64,000 bases of DNA from Plumapathes pennacea (taxonomy: Eukaryota; Cnidaria; Anthozoa; Antipatharia; Myriopathidae), in contig OZ038462.1 in NCBI GenBank assembly GCA_964036295.1, positions 9,248,267 through 9,312,266 of the forward strand, read 5' to 3'. Positions 51,801 through 63,942 of this stretch are shown one piece after another. The notes under the pieces are model-generated. The model made no database searches. It was not told the DNA's origin and was given only the letters and a program-made list of their open reading frames with translations. The translations under genes were made by a program, and so were the position numbers. Position 1 is the stretch's first letter. Each line of letters begins with the position of its first letter.

Positions 51801-52965
51801 ATATTTAGCCGATTTTGGCCAAAAATTGAAAACTCTTGAAACTTTTAGGAAACCTTCCTGGGACTATAACAAGGCTTTTTGCAATACATTTGCTTTATTT
51901 ATGTTGATCCGTTGGCGAAATATAGCAGCAAAACCGGTTAAAACTTCGAAAGGTGTAATGTTTTAATTAGTCTATGATTTGCTCCAATTTTCTCTACTTT
52001 CTCACGATCCGCTGGATATATTTTTACAAAGATTATATAACAACCGTCGTCATATTCCCAGGACCGTTTCCTGAAAGTTTCATGCGATTCTGAGATGGTC
52101 GAAAAATGACCGTATTTCGAGAAAATACTGCTATAGCCCATCAAAATTAGCCGGTTTTGGCCAAAAATTGTAAACTCTTGAAACTGTTAAGACTTTTTGC
52201 AATACATTTGCTTTGTTTATCTTAGTCCGGTAGCGATATATAGCAGCAAAAACGTTTAAAACTTCGAAAGGTATAATGTTTTAAATGGTCGATGATTTGC
52301 TCTAATTTGCTTTAATTTCTGAAGACCCGTTGGATAAATTTTTCCAAAAAAATATATAACAACCGTCGTTATATTCCAAGCAACGTTTCCTGAAACTTTT
52401 CTGCGATTCTGAGGTGGTCGAAAAATGACCGTATTTCGACAAAATACTAAGGCTATAGCCCATCAAAATTGGCCGATTTTGGCCAAAAATTGAAAACTCT
52501 TGAAACTTTTAGGAAACCTTCCTGGTACTATAACAAGACTTTTTGCAACACATTTGCTTTATTTATCCTTATTATATATTATTATATATTATGTAATCCT
52601 TATGTTTATCCTTATTTATTTATTTATTATTTGCTTTATTTATCCTCGGGTTCGCCTCGCCCCAGCCCCCCTCCGCGCGTGATTTCGGCCCCAGCTCTAC
52701 GCGGCCGCGCAGCCCGGATTTTCCGAGAGCGAGAAACCTCTGGAACCCAGGGTATCCGTTGGCGAGATATAGCAGCAAAACCGCTTAAAACTTCGAAAGG
52801 TTTGATGTTTTAATTAGTCGATAATTTGCTTTAATTTGTTCTAATTTCTCACAACCCGCTGGATAGAATATCACAAATTATACATAAATCCTCGGCATTG
52901 TCCCAAAAACGTTCCCTGAAAGTTTCATGCAATTGAGATGGTCGAAAAATGACCGTATTTTGACA
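48818..52965. repeat. Tandem satellite array, unit about 345 bp
   Basis: Eleven to twelve units in direct order. The landmark CTGAGATGGTCGAAA recurs at 49056, 49401, 49744, 50087, 50433, 50781, 51049, 51398, 51744, 52090, 52409 and about 52934, giving spacings of 343-349 bp except one unit with a 78-bp deletion, one of 319 bp and one enlarged by about 180 bp (insertion of TATTATATAT and a GC-rich segment at about 52570-52755). Other unit landmarks are TTGGCCAAAAATTG, CCTTCCTGGGACTATAACAAG and GCGAGATATAGCAGCAAAA. No unit encodes a conserved protein. The first unit begins inside the ORF1 remnant. Confidence 0.93.
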
Positions 52966-53799
52966 AAATACTAACTCAAGTTTTAATTTTTGATAAAGAA
53001 AAGCAGAGTTACCAGTGGTGTCACAGTTTGTGGTGTCACAGTTTTGAGAGAAAGTGCCTAAGAGAAATACATTTGTGTTTTTCAATACACAGGATATTAA
53101 CCGATTTTTGGGCGAGAGAAACAACGATTCTCCAGGGTCAAGAAAATCACTCTCGTTCTCACCAAAAACCGCTCCAAGGGCTCTGTACTGGTTGTTTATT
53201 TGTTAAATAGGTCTTTAGCTTTCTTCTGGGAAGATTGTTCAATGAATACCATTATCTGTGAACTAATGGTAAATTAATAACGGAGGTCACATTTCAGTCA
53301 CACTTCATTATAGTTTATGTCTAAAATGAAGCGCGTTTTCACCTTGCGTGCGGGTACATCAAATACTATGAAATTTTGGTTGTGGTTAGTCTGAATGTTG
53401 ATCTTTTAACCTATCGACTTTCTTTTCTGGGGTCTGTGAGCGTTTCTTTTAAAAACGTCAGCGAAATTGCTCGATTTCACGGAAATGACGTTTCCCCTGA
53501 TAATCAGCCGAATTACATTTTGCAAATTTTCTCCCAAAGGAGGTGAAATCTTGACAAACTAACTACATCACGATTTTTTTCTCACTAATGCCTACAACAG
53601 ACCAAAGTATGAGGGATTTCGATTTTTTGAGTTTGGCCGCTTTTTGTTCAATTTTTACCTACATCTGCTTTTAAACTTAATTTTTGGCGAAACTCGGCCA
53701 TTTTTTTGCCCCGGTAGTTGTTTAATGAAATATGGTATAATTATAGTACCAGGTAAATTTCCTGCAGGTTTAGAAGGATTTAAAGTTTTGGTCAAAATG

Positions 53800-53857
53800 G
53801 GCCGATTTTCGACAAAAAGTTAAGCCTATAGCCTTAACTTTTTGGCAAAAATCGGCC
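53800..53857. repeat. Hairpin related to the satellite
   Basis: GGCCGATTTTCGACAAAAAG on the left pairs with CTTTTTGGCAAAAATCGGCC on the right across TTAAGCCTATAGCCTTAA, so the whole 58 bp fold. The words GCCGATTTT and CTATAGCC also occur in the satellite unit. The region around it (53000-54600) has no supported gene. Confidence 0.65.
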
Positions 53858-54619
53858 ATTTTTTGCCCCTTAGTAAAAACAATGTACAGTCTCGGTCAAT
53901 CTTTAAAATCGCACAATATCTTCAGGGAGTATTTCTGAATAATTTGCAAATGTGGTGATATGCAGTGTATGATATTATCTAAAATGAGCTATAGTATTTC
54001 AAGAGAATTAAACCAAATTGATTCAAACTTGGAACACAGCAAGTGTTTAATGTTAGAAAATAATTTGCACATATGACATGGTCATTGACTCAATCGTTAC
54101 CATGGTAACAATGGCAACATGATGTCATTGGTCAATCTTATGGCACAAATATCTCCACAAATAAACAAGATTAGTAAATGAAACTTTCTACACTCATGTT
54201 TTAGAGTATTCTCTATGCAATGAGTGATTTGTTTTCCAGTAGCACTTAATACAGGTGCCATTTGCTAAAAATAGAATATTTCCATGCCAACTACCTCTAG
54301 CAACAGAAAATACAAAATGTATGTCACTCATTGCATAGTGTGTATAGAACTACACGTCTGTTGAAAACATCATAAAAATCCATTGAAAAGGAACAGAGAG
54401 ATGGCTGCCATAATGTCCAAATTTTGAAATACCCTAATTTTGAGAAAATAATGGTTGAAGTTCATGAAAAGGTTTCCAAGGCTGCACAATGCTTGAGTGC
54501 ATACGAATAGTAAACATTATGCATGTTCAACAAATAGCAGTGGCAAACAGACAAATGCCAAACCATTTCCAGTCATCCTGGCTCTACAGAAAGCAAAATG
54601 GTAATTCACAGCAATCCAG

Positions 54620-54940
54620 TCACTTCCTTTTTCTGGCAATAACTTCCACGAGGGGTTTCACAAATGTGACTTGTACATAATCCTTGGATACAGGGTCCAA
54701 AGTTTTGATGGCTGCTTTGGGAACTTTCTTTTGCTTCTTCTTCTCCTTTTTAAGAGTCTCAGGCTTTGAACTCAAGCCAAAAGCCCCTGAAGAATATGAG
54801 GAGTCTCCCTTTGACTTTCTCTTGGACCTCAGCTTCTGTCGCTGCTTCCTGTATTTGGCTGAAACTTTCTTCTCTGCATTTCGGATGCGGTTTCGATCTT
54901 GTTTTCTCAAAGCTTCCATCATATTCTTTCCAGCAGCCAT
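54620..54940 (-). CDS. Basic 106-residue protein of unknown function
   Basis: ATG at 54940 (MAAGKNMMEALRKQDRNRI) to stop at 54620. Highly basic (KYRKQRQKLRSKRKSKG), then SSYSSGAFGLSSKPE, a Lys-rich stretch and a hydrophobic-basic end (VTFVKPLVEVIARKRK). The arrangement recalls basic carboxyl ends of proteins encoded by cnidarian mobile elements, so it may be a fragment rather than a host gene. About 55 bp around its upstream side (54955-55008) repeat a segment at 53860-53912 in direct orientation, so the ORF lies between two direct repeats roughly 1.1 kb apart. Function not recognised. Confidence 0.35.
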   Translation of the reverse strand: MAAGKNMMEALRKQDRNRIRNAEKKVSAKYRKQRQKLRSKRKSKGDSSYSSGAFGLSSKPETLKKEKKKQKKVPKAAIKTLDPVSKDYVQVTFVKPLVEVIARKRK

Positions 54941-55020
54941 TTTGGCGAAAATCGGCCTTTTTTTGCCCCTTAGTAAAAACGATGTACAGTCTCTGCCAAT
55001 CATTATAGCTTGTTGACTTA

Positions 55021-55252
55021 TGCCGTGTTTACACGAGAGACATTCACCGCAGTAAAAAAATTACCGCGGTAAATTTGCATTTACCAATATAAATGCCCTG
55101 CAAGATGGTAAATTGGCATTTACTACGGTAAATTTTCTATTGTTCTGAAACACACTTCCCACGGTTTTGTGAATTGTCTAGACGCGTCGTACTTTTACTG
55201 CAGTAAAGTAAATGCTTTCACCGACGTAAATGTGTCTGGTGTAAACACGGCA
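55021..55252. mobile_element. MITE with TGCCGTGTTTAC termini, copy 2
   Basis: TGCCGTGTTTACAC on the left and GTGTAAACACGGCA on the right, flanked by TTA on both sides (55018-55020 and 55253-55255). The interior matches 8239-8462 through AAATTGGCATTTACTACGG. Confidence 0.9.
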
Positions 55253-55255
55253 TTA

Positions 55256-56620
55256 TACAGACATATGTAGACTTAAGCAGAGGAGCAGGAGTAGAGACAG
55301 GAGGAGCAGAACGATTATTACAAAATGCCGCAACCCTTATTACAATATGCGTAGCTTGCTTTCATTACAAATTGCTGTAACTGTTATTACAAAATGCGTA
55401 AGATATTACAAAATGCCGGAGAACAAAGGGTACTACTAGACTTTTACAACTACTATTACTATTACTACTTCAAAGCCCATCCGCGAACCTAGTAGTTAAG
55501 CAAAGCAAATTGAAGGAGAGGTTCTGAGAAACGGAAAGCTGATAACGCGAAGGAAAAAGGTTGACAAAAATTGAGATATTTAGCAATGTTTTGAGGCAAA
55601 TAATCTTTTGCATTGCGTCCGTTCATGAAAAATTCGGGGCATGAAGTTGGCATAAGTCTTCAGCCAAATCAAGAATATTATCGGAGCCAAAATGAAAGAT
55701 GTTTCTCAGAGCCTCCCATTTCAAATCCTTTCTTAGGGCCCGTTCACTCGTTAGCTCGGTACTGAGCTCGGTACTGATTTCGATCCGAGATCGGTACTGA
55801 GATCGCACTGAGTTCGCATCTGCGTGCGTTCACACTTGCAAATCGCAAAGTTCCATTTGAAATTTGCGATTAAATTTTCAGTGATTCGAAAGAAACGACC
55901 ATTTTCCATCACATAAACAAATCAAGCATACTAAAATGACTGCAACGCCGTTGACGCGAAATTGGACACGATAAGAAACAGATGAATGTTTTGTATTCGT
56001 TTAGCAAGAGAAAATTGCACGAGAAACCGTTTCGTAAGAAAACACTCCGCTCAGCTTGCATTTGAATATGAAATAAACCAACAGAATAGCACATAAGTAA
56101 AAAAAACATGAGCTAATTTCGAGAATAAGCGCGTATACTGTAAATTCTCGGCTGTTACATTAAAAATTCGCTCTCGATATTGCGCCGAACTCGAGATACA
56201 AAAAAGTGAATACTTTTTGTCAAGAAACAATAGGTTGAGTATCACTTGTGTGGTCTTGGAAGAAAATATTTTCGGCCAACAACAAGAACAACAACAGTGG
56301 AGAGAAACTTGATTTCCATTTACAGGGAATATTTTACTATGCTCGTGTTCTCCGCTAAATAGAGAGGACAAAATATCTAAAAAACCCACCTTGGAGATGA
56401 TTCAGGAAGTTCTTCGAGTACTTATAAATCAAAATCGCAATCGATTTCAAATTCTTGCAGGTTTTTCGCGACTTTAAACTCCGTCAGTATCTGTAGCATT
56501 GAGCTGAAGGTTTGCGTTCGCCACAAAAATGACTTTGAATCTCGCGGGTTTGCAGTCATTTAAAGTAGGCCTGACTAACTACGAAATGAGGTGTCTCGAA
56601 AGAGCATACACTTGGCTTGA
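55256..56620. other. Stretch without a supported gene
   Basis: Short ORFs only. 55320-55410 repeats ATTACAAAATGC several times; 55740-55820 repeats GAGCTCGGTACTGA and inverted forms, probably an element end. Nothing further is recognised. Confidence 0.35.
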
Positions 56621-56625
56621 AGCAC

Positions 56626-56747
<122 letters not shown>

Positions 56748-57124
56748 CAGTAGAACCCCGGTAATTCGAACTCGTATAACTCGAACTCCCCCGCTAATTC
56801 GAACTACGTCCCATTTCCCTTGGACATGACCCCAGTTTTCAGTCATTTTTTACTCAGTCGGTTAACTCAAACTCGGATAACTTGAATTCCCCGCTAACTC
56901 AAACTAAATTTCGTTTCCCCTGATCAAAATCTACCCCGATATCTTGAATTCTGGTTCTTGCTACTCACCACGGATGCCCATTGACATTTCCCTTCAGCTC
57001 TTCTTGTCGTGTAATCAGATTTATACACTACAGCAAAACATGGCAAATTGAATATTCAATCGACCCCGATAACTCAAACTCCCGCTAACTCGAACTGTTT
57101 TTTGTTTCCCTTCAGAGTTCGAGT
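56748..57124 (+). mobile_element. pogo/Tigger-like DNA transposon fragment
   Basis: Begins CAGTAGAACCCCGGTAATTC, the terminal motif typical of pogo/Tigger-type elements, and contains many ATAACTCGAACTC and CCGCTAACTC repeats that are degenerate internal copies of the end. On the right it stops at GAGTTCGAGTTACCG where reverse-transcriptase sequence starts, so the right terminus is lost. Confidence 0.6.
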
Positions 57125-57284
57125 TACCGCCCAGTTACAGTTCTAAGCGCAGTTGACAAGATTTTCGAAAAGCTACTTACTAAGTGAGAAAATTAGTGGG
57201 CACTACGACGCCGAACTTACACCTTGTATGTCAGCGTACAGAAAATCTCACAGCTGCGAGACAACACTTCTGAGACTAATGCAT
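57125..57284 (+). pseudogene. LINE reverse transcriptase, left part
   Basis: YRPVTVLSAVDKIFEKL, then after a frameshift LSEKISGHYDAELTPCMSAY and RKSHSCETTLLRLMH. This is the start of the fingers region of non-LTR reverse transcriptases. It is cut at ATGCAT by the 57285-59928 insertion and resumes at 59935. Confidence 0.75.
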
Positions 57285-59928
57285 CGATCAATTCCAGCTG
57301 TTACCATCCCTTCCCCCCCCCCCCCCCCCCGGAGGGCGGGGAATTTGTACAACAACGTGTTGCCCCGGGGTTGGGGCGGGGGATGGTTGATCGTAAAAAT
57401 CTAAGATGGCCGCCAAAAGGAGAGCTCGTCTAAATCAGTCCGCACTTCCACCGACTAGTGCACATATGAAACTCACTCTTAACAAAAGGTCTTATGACGT
57501 ATCTACTGCCACGCCCATAACAATGGCTCACTCAGAATCATCGCGTTTTTCGCACTTTTTCTTCTCGCGCTCGTTTCTCGTTTAAAAATCCGTCGATGCA
57601 CCTCCGGATTTGAAAAATGTAATCTTCATGCTTTCCAAGTATATATTTTTTGGCCCTTATAACAACATTTTAGGTGCGGGTTTTTTAGGTTATTTTCTAT
57701 CAGTTGGATGAAATTAACAAGGCATTTGGCGTTTTGAGACAACTGGCCGCAAACATTGGGTTCTAGTTCTTCTGCGCAAGCGTGTATCTCAGATGCACCA
57801 ACGGATTGCGAAAGATGGTTAAATTCCCCGCATTTTGGTATATAAAACTTGCACATTCGGTAAAATTTAGGTGCGGGATAACGACATTCAAATCTCCAGA
57901 TGTGCTCGATGTTGAGATAGCGGCCAGCGTCGTGTACGGTGCAGCTGAAGAGGATTTATCAAGGTTCGGAAGGCGCCTTTGGAGCACAGCTTTGGTCAGT
58001 TGGCTACAAAATAAGCAAGTAAATGAATTTCGTATTCCTGTTTTGTGATTCGGAGAGTCTCGAACGATAACAATAACTTTTTAATACAGTATTTATACAC
58101 CGAAAATGCTCTCGCCGGCATATTTCGCGGGGAACCATTATAGCTTTGATTTCTCAGATGTATAGTTTTGTATAAAGCACATGAAATATGAAAATGGCTG
58201 GGTCATTAAAAAATAGAAAACTTGTTCCTCTTTGTATTTTGTTTGAAAGGGGCTCTAAAAGAACACATATAAAGCTGTCTCGATGGGTATATTTTTAGAA
58301 TGAGGCATATATCATAAATCAGAAGATTGAGTGTATTTGCATGGTGTGAACCAGAGTTTGAACAGCATGTAGATTGTGGTTGTCTGGGTAAGAGTACTCT
58401 TCAGGAAAATTGTCACTCGGACAATCACAACCCACATTTTAGTGTATTTCTTGTCATATATTCCAGTCAAAAATTGATATAGCTCTGTATGTCAACAACT
58501 GTGTACACTTCAAACTTAAGCTTAGAATGTACAGTATACTTCCAACTAGTGAATACACTAATACTAAAAGATTAAAGTGCAGTGCAATGCTGTACTAATA
58601 AATTGTACATACTAAAAAATGTATGTCTTAGTTAATATAGTATTAATTATGGTGCAGGTGATATAAAAACACTTAAAGTTAAAATACTCATGTTTTAGCC
58701 AACAGTTAAAATCTCAGAGTATGGATTTCAGTTAGCACTAGTTTAAAATGGAATGACTTTGCACACATCAATTTATCTTCAAAATACTGTTGGCTGAGAT
58801 AAACAGTTTAGAAACACACTTTAGACCTATAAATCATAATGGAGTTAATTGTCTTCTAACAGGTTTTTGTAAACAGGAAATTTAGTTTCTTGAAGCAGCA
58901 GCTGACAAATGGGTAAACTGTATATCTGTCAATAGTTTCCACTTTTTTATGTACAAAGCATTTAATCTCTGGCCACATTATAGAATAGGATGGCACATGG
59001 AAGCCATGTGCAATGTGAAACATTGGAGGATGTGCTACATTTCTGTTTTCAAACAGCTTGCAATTTATTGTTATATTCAAGTTAAAACATTGGAAGGAGG
59101 GGAAAATAGGTAGAATAAATCAGTTGTCTCACATTTTGTGTGGACAGTTTGCGAGCCAGCGTGAAAAACATTCTTTAAATATAAACTCCTTGTAAAATTC
59201 AGAGAGGAAACATGATCAGTATAAATGCAGATAACAGCCATGCATGTCATGTTTGAATCTATATGGCGTCATAGGCCACAGCTTTATTTTAGTTTCACGG
59301 GAAGTCTGACCAAAGAATCATATTGCTTGATCATTAAACGGCTCACTGCTCAGGACAAACATTTTTGCACACGCTGGAATGGGAAACACCGAAGAGCCTC
59401 CACATCGAACCGCCACCAATCATCGAATTTCGAAGTTCAGTCTTTATAGTGGAACTCCAACTGCTGGCGAACCTTGTTGGCATAAATTACTTCAATCTCA
59501 CAAGGTTTTCTGATATTTTTATCCGATTTTGTCTTCTAAACAAACCAATTCGGTTACTCAGTCCTCTTGAATCTATCCGCCATTTTGAAATCAATCGTGC
59601 CGCTTTCGGCCGCGTGAGATTGGGACTAGAAAATAACAAATGTTCCCATTTGTATGGGAAGAGTTTGATATGTGCAGAAACGAAAAAAATATATTTCAAA
59701 GTGAAGAGGTATAACTCAAACTGGACATAGAACCGATACGGCATAGTGTTCGAACTCCAAGGCAAGTCATCACTTCGACAACCGATCGTAAACGCGGCCA
59801 GATTCCCGTTTCTTTTGCCGGGGGCGGGGAATTTGTAGTCCCACGAATTTTTTTTTACAAATCCTTGGGGGTCGGCCCAGGGAGGGGGGGGGGGGGGGGG
59901 GGGGGATGGTAACAGCTGGAATTGATCG
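57285..59928. mobile_element. 2.6-kb insertion with inverted ends and C/G runs, splitting the reverse transcriptase
   Basis: ATGCAT on both sides (57279-57284 and 59929-59934). Ends are CGATCAATTCCAGCTGTTAC + CATCCC and the exact complement, followed inward by a long C run on the left and a long G run on the right. GGCGGGGAATTTGTA follows near both ends in direct orientation. Inside, an ATGGCCGCC start at 57406 opens a 58-codon frame; an exon-like frame (about 57871-58018, ...EIAASVVYGAAEEDLSRFGR) is bordered by TTTAG and GTAAAT. No protein family is recognised. Confidence 0.65.
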
Positions 59929-59934
59929 ATGCAT

Positions 59935-60345
59935 AACCGAAGAATGAAGGCAAAGTATCGACAACAGAGAACACGTTGGAATTTTAACTACAGACATTAC
60001 AAGGCATTTGATTCACTCCATCCAGCGCTCACGGTTACAAAACTAACGGCGTACAGTTTCTCGGAATGCGCTATTAGATTAATGCGATCATATTTTACTC
60101 AACGAAGAACAAAGTAAAGCTTACTTCGGCCGTAAATACCTGGAGAGAAGCAACGAGGGGTTGTCCGCAGGGCTCATCCTTTGGGCCTTTGTTCTGGAAC
60201 GTGCTTCAGAACGACATGTCATACACAGTCAATGCAGATCCATCGATGTACGCTGACGACCACCAAGTGAATGTTTCTGGTCGATGTCCTGACGAAGTGG
60301 AAAAAGACTTAACAAAGAAGGGGAAAAAGTGACGAAGTGATATGA
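59935..60345 (+). pseudogene. LINE reverse transcriptase, right part with YADD motif
   Basis: KAFDSLHPAL (the first catalytic block), then after a stop and frameshift near 60115 GCPQGSSFGPLFWNVLQND and MYADDHQVNV, the YADD active-site box, and PDEVEKDL. Order and spacing fit CR1/L2/jockey-type non-LTR elements. Dead by frameshifts and by the insertion. Confidence 0.85.
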
Positions 60346-61778
60346 AGAAAGTGATAAATAAATAAATGAAAACTTTATTAAAAAATATAGCTGAAAGGTA
60401 ATCAACTAATTGGGGACACTGTCTACCAGCTATTCTGTCCTATTTAAAACTAACTCGGACAATATATCTAAACTATATAATATAGGAGCTATTGCGGACT
60501 CTATACATCTAAATGTTCCGTATAAAAGAAGTTAAAATCTAATACGAAAGACCTAAATGTGTGACCTATCTGTAATTTTAGGTAGGTCAAAAACTTAAAA
60601 TAGGAAAAATAATAGAGACAATAAATATTAATTAAAAACTAACTTAGATTATAATAATTAGAGCATAAAAACAATTGCTGCATGCTTCGGTTAGGAGTTC
60701 CGCGATGTTGCACTGTCTAATGCATTTACGGAAACTGTGTAAATTGAGTAAAGATCTTACTTTAGTGTCTAATTTAGACCTCAATTTAGGTCCAAGGTAT
60801 TTAAGGCTATGTTTTCCGTACGAAACGGTATTAAAACGTGGTATAATAAAATCTGCGTTCCTCAGATTGTAAAAAAGGAAAAAAATGATAATTTCTTTAT
60901 GTCGTTATGTCGCTAGTGTGAACCAGGCATTAGTGTTCACAATCATTTCACTCCCTTGCAATGTTTAACACGCGTGACCTCGCTTTCGTGCTAAAATTAT
61001 GACGTAAAATCCAACATTGCCGCTGTGTGATAAAGGTGAATGGCCGACCTACTCTGATTGAAGGCACAAGAATGCATGTTGCTTGACGGTAAGTTTTAAT
61101 GCACGTGCTGATACAGTTAGGACATACGGAACTTCGCCTTCGAACTCAGTGTCACTCGAAACAATTTATTGCATGACGTTCGATCGATGTGTGCGTGTTT
61201 TCTTTCCGGTTTAATGTTATTTATCTTATGTTTTATTATCTACGAACATAAAATACACAAATTGCTGTACTAAAGGCAAGTGACAAACAGTAACTTCTTT
61301 AAATTTCTAAATTATTGATGAGCTGTCCTTGGCTATACTGTTGAAACCATAACTTTCCATTTTTATAACAAACAACAAAAACCAAAAACTTACAATGCAA
61401 CAAGAGCCGTTGTTTACTTATCTTTAAACTCAAAATATGAAAATACTGTAAACAGCTTGTCTTCTCACGGTCAGGGACCAGCCACAGGAACCTGTACAGT
61501 AGAGCAATATTGTAGTTCCAAATGTGTATTTAGTTGTTGGCCCCTGTCACATTAAGCTACATCAAGTCTCCTCACTGCAGCATATTTTAAAAGAACAACA
61601 GAAAGGAGTTCTAAAACAATGTTATGTGTCAGAAGTGTAAATCTGGTACAACTTCATCAACAGAAACTCAACAAACACAATTTTGTGTTGCAGTGAGTCA
61701 ATCCCAATTTTAGCCAATTTTACAGAACCTTGTGCTGCTTGTTTTACAGTACTACAAACATACAGCAAACCTCCTGAT
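60346..61778. other. Stretch without a supported gene
   Basis: AT-rich sequence with one 65-codon frame (60675-60872 +) of no recognised family. No inverted-repeat element is clear. Confidence 0.3.
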
Positions 61779-62378
61779 TCAAGTTCTACTTAATATTCGT
61801 TTGAACTCAACATTCTTCTCCCTCTTTGTGGCCTTGTGGGTGCCATATTGTCCAGTCAATGTAAATATGCCATTTCCAGTCACGCTTGCCTTCTTCACTG
61901 TTAGGACTTCACCTGTGGAATCACTTCTCTGGACTTGGTACAGCCTTCTTGGGGTGGAAATTTCCCATGCTCCATTGTCATCTGATGTTATGTTCTTTAA
62001 ATTGACACTGTCCAAACTAATCACAAATACTGGACGTCTGTGGGATAATTATCTTGTTTTGGTGTTGATATGCATCATGCAGTATGATCTCAATTAAATC
62101 AGGTGCATGGCATTCCATCTGATTCACGACTCCAGACAGGCCATTGAGGATTACTGTAATAAAAATCATCTGACTGTGGTTTCATCATTTCCCTCGGATT
62201 CCCCATCGGAGTCATCGGAGCTGTCAGGAATACTCGAATACCTCTTGCAACTCTCAGCGACGATCACGTCATTCTCGGTTTCCTTATTCTCAGTCAAGTC
62301 AACAAATCCAGAGGTGGCGGTTTTGGGTGGACTGTTCGTGAGATCAACAAAATTTCTTTCTTCCTTGATAGTTTGCAT
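61779..62378 (-). CDS. Fragment of a repeated protein family of unknown function
   Basis: Two open stretches on the - strand. 62378-62166 starts MQTIKEERNFVDLTN, holds two FVDLT strings and NDVIVAE, which look like SUMO-interaction motifs, and a Ser/Asp-rich SSDDSDGESEG. 62036-61779, after a CCCACAG acceptor, reads PVFVISLDSVNLKNITSDDN, GAWEISTPRR and ends VEFKRILSRT. The LDSVNLKNITSDDNGAW style recurs in uncharacterised multi-copy cnidarian proteins (from memory). The phases of the only visible donor and the acceptor do not match, so the exon structure is open or the copy is decayed. Confidence 0.35.
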
Positions 62379-62503
62379 CGCGCTTGCGACGCACGAGGTA
62401 CCTTGCTCGTCTCCAATCCTGCGCGGATGGACGCAACTTGGGAGTGAGGACTGGACCCTATAAACAGATCGCTTTTATGTTTCTTTCTGTGTCGGAGCAG
62501 CAC

Positions 62504-63713
62504 AATTTGATGTGATGTGGAAAAGCTAATAGCGCCATGAAGGAATTTTAGCCCTCCGTCTGACCAAGTAAGTTCGCTTCGAATCTGTGGGACATAACAG
62601 CTTAAACAAGCGACGTGCGCTTATAGTTGGATCCATGTTGGTGCTCGAGGCGTTCTCATTCTCCGCCATTCTCGATTTCTGGTTTATGTTGTTTTGCCTT
62701 TCTTTTAAAATTTAAAATTTTGAAACTGTTTCGCTGTTTCGCTGTTTACCAACGCCCAGAACTGATCAAAGTCACGATTCTAGTTTTGCTTTTCTTGCCT
62801 TTCAAGTCTCGGGAGTATTCTGTAGCTGCGTGTAAAAGTTGTCTCAGCGAACTTTGGGGTTCAGCTAGTGTCCACGAAAATTACAGGCTGTGCACGTTGT
62901 CTGAACTAAACTAGACTGCCGTGCGACAAAGATTTTTTTTAGCGGCCGGCTGGTGACGTCGCTACACCGTGGTTTGTAAAAAAGATTTTAAAATAATCTC
63001 AAAGCGGAAAAAAGAACAAGAACCCCACTTTTCGAAAACCCACCACAGAGCAAGGGGATATCTGCGATTATCGTATTTTTAGTGTAATGTTAGTACTTGT
63101 GAGATCTAGGTTTGGACTGCAACGGTGTGAATAAATAACGCAAGAGCGAACGCTCGAAACGCTCACTTCAAGTTTTAGTTCATTTGTCATGTTCATACTG
63201 ACATACTACGAGATGAACAAGAACTACGTATCAATAAATGCAATCAAACCTCAAGCTCTATCAATAGAGCCTTCAACTTTGAGTTGAAGAACTTGCTGAA
63301 AAACCGCTTTAGGCCCACCACTGATTCATTGATCAGATGCTCACGTTCCACCAGACGTAATGACACGGCTCTATAAAGCGTTTATACTTTGTTCTCTAAC
63401 ATTTAGAGTAGTGTGGTACCACTCTTGTGACTCAAACAAACAACTAGAAGAATGCAAGTTTTTATATACTTAGACCTGTCTTAGTCCTATCTAAATCATA
63501 TTCTTACGAAAGAGCCCAATTTAGCAAATTAAAAAAGCCCAATTTAAAAAAAGGTCCATCATTAATTCAGACATGATATAAACCACGTCACTTTATTACA
63601 TCACAATTTACGGGTATCAAACTGAACTGATATCGTTTCAATTCAAACTAATTAAACAACTTTTACTCGTACATCACTAGCCACTTATGGAACAATCTAC
63701 CGGCGGCTAAAGC
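62504..63713. other. Stretch without a supported gene
   Basis: 63055-63085 carries TATCTGCGATTATCGTATTT, also found at 20072-20092 and in part at 42331-42350. 63140-63170 has a CGCTCGAAACGCTCAC tail like that of the 21814-22002 repeat. No gene is recognised. Confidence 0.35.
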
Positions 63714-63942
63714 TGGTGTTACACTGGTCGATTTGCAACGACGATTTGCAACGCCGATTCGCTTCAAATTCACGCAGCGGTGTTGCAAGTTTTTGAATCG
63801 TTTTCAAAAACTTGCAACGCGTTTCAGCACTGCAAACATTGCGAAAAATCGTTCGCAATGGGGTGTTACACCTGAACGATTTTTAGTGCAACATCGTATC
63901 GTTGCAAATCGTCGTTGCAAATCGACCAGTGTAACACCACCT
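63714..63942. mobile_element. MITE with GGTGTTACACTGGTCG termini
   Basis: GGTGTTACACTGGTCGATTT on the left and AAATCGACCAGTGTAACACC on the right, with GCAACGACGATTTGCAACG repeated in inverted orientation. 229 bp, foldable along its length. Confidence 0.9.

Noticed and set aside
48818-52965. Possible CRISPR-like array
   Set aside because: The unit is about 345 bp with no short repeat and unique spacer structure, and the genome is eukaryotic.
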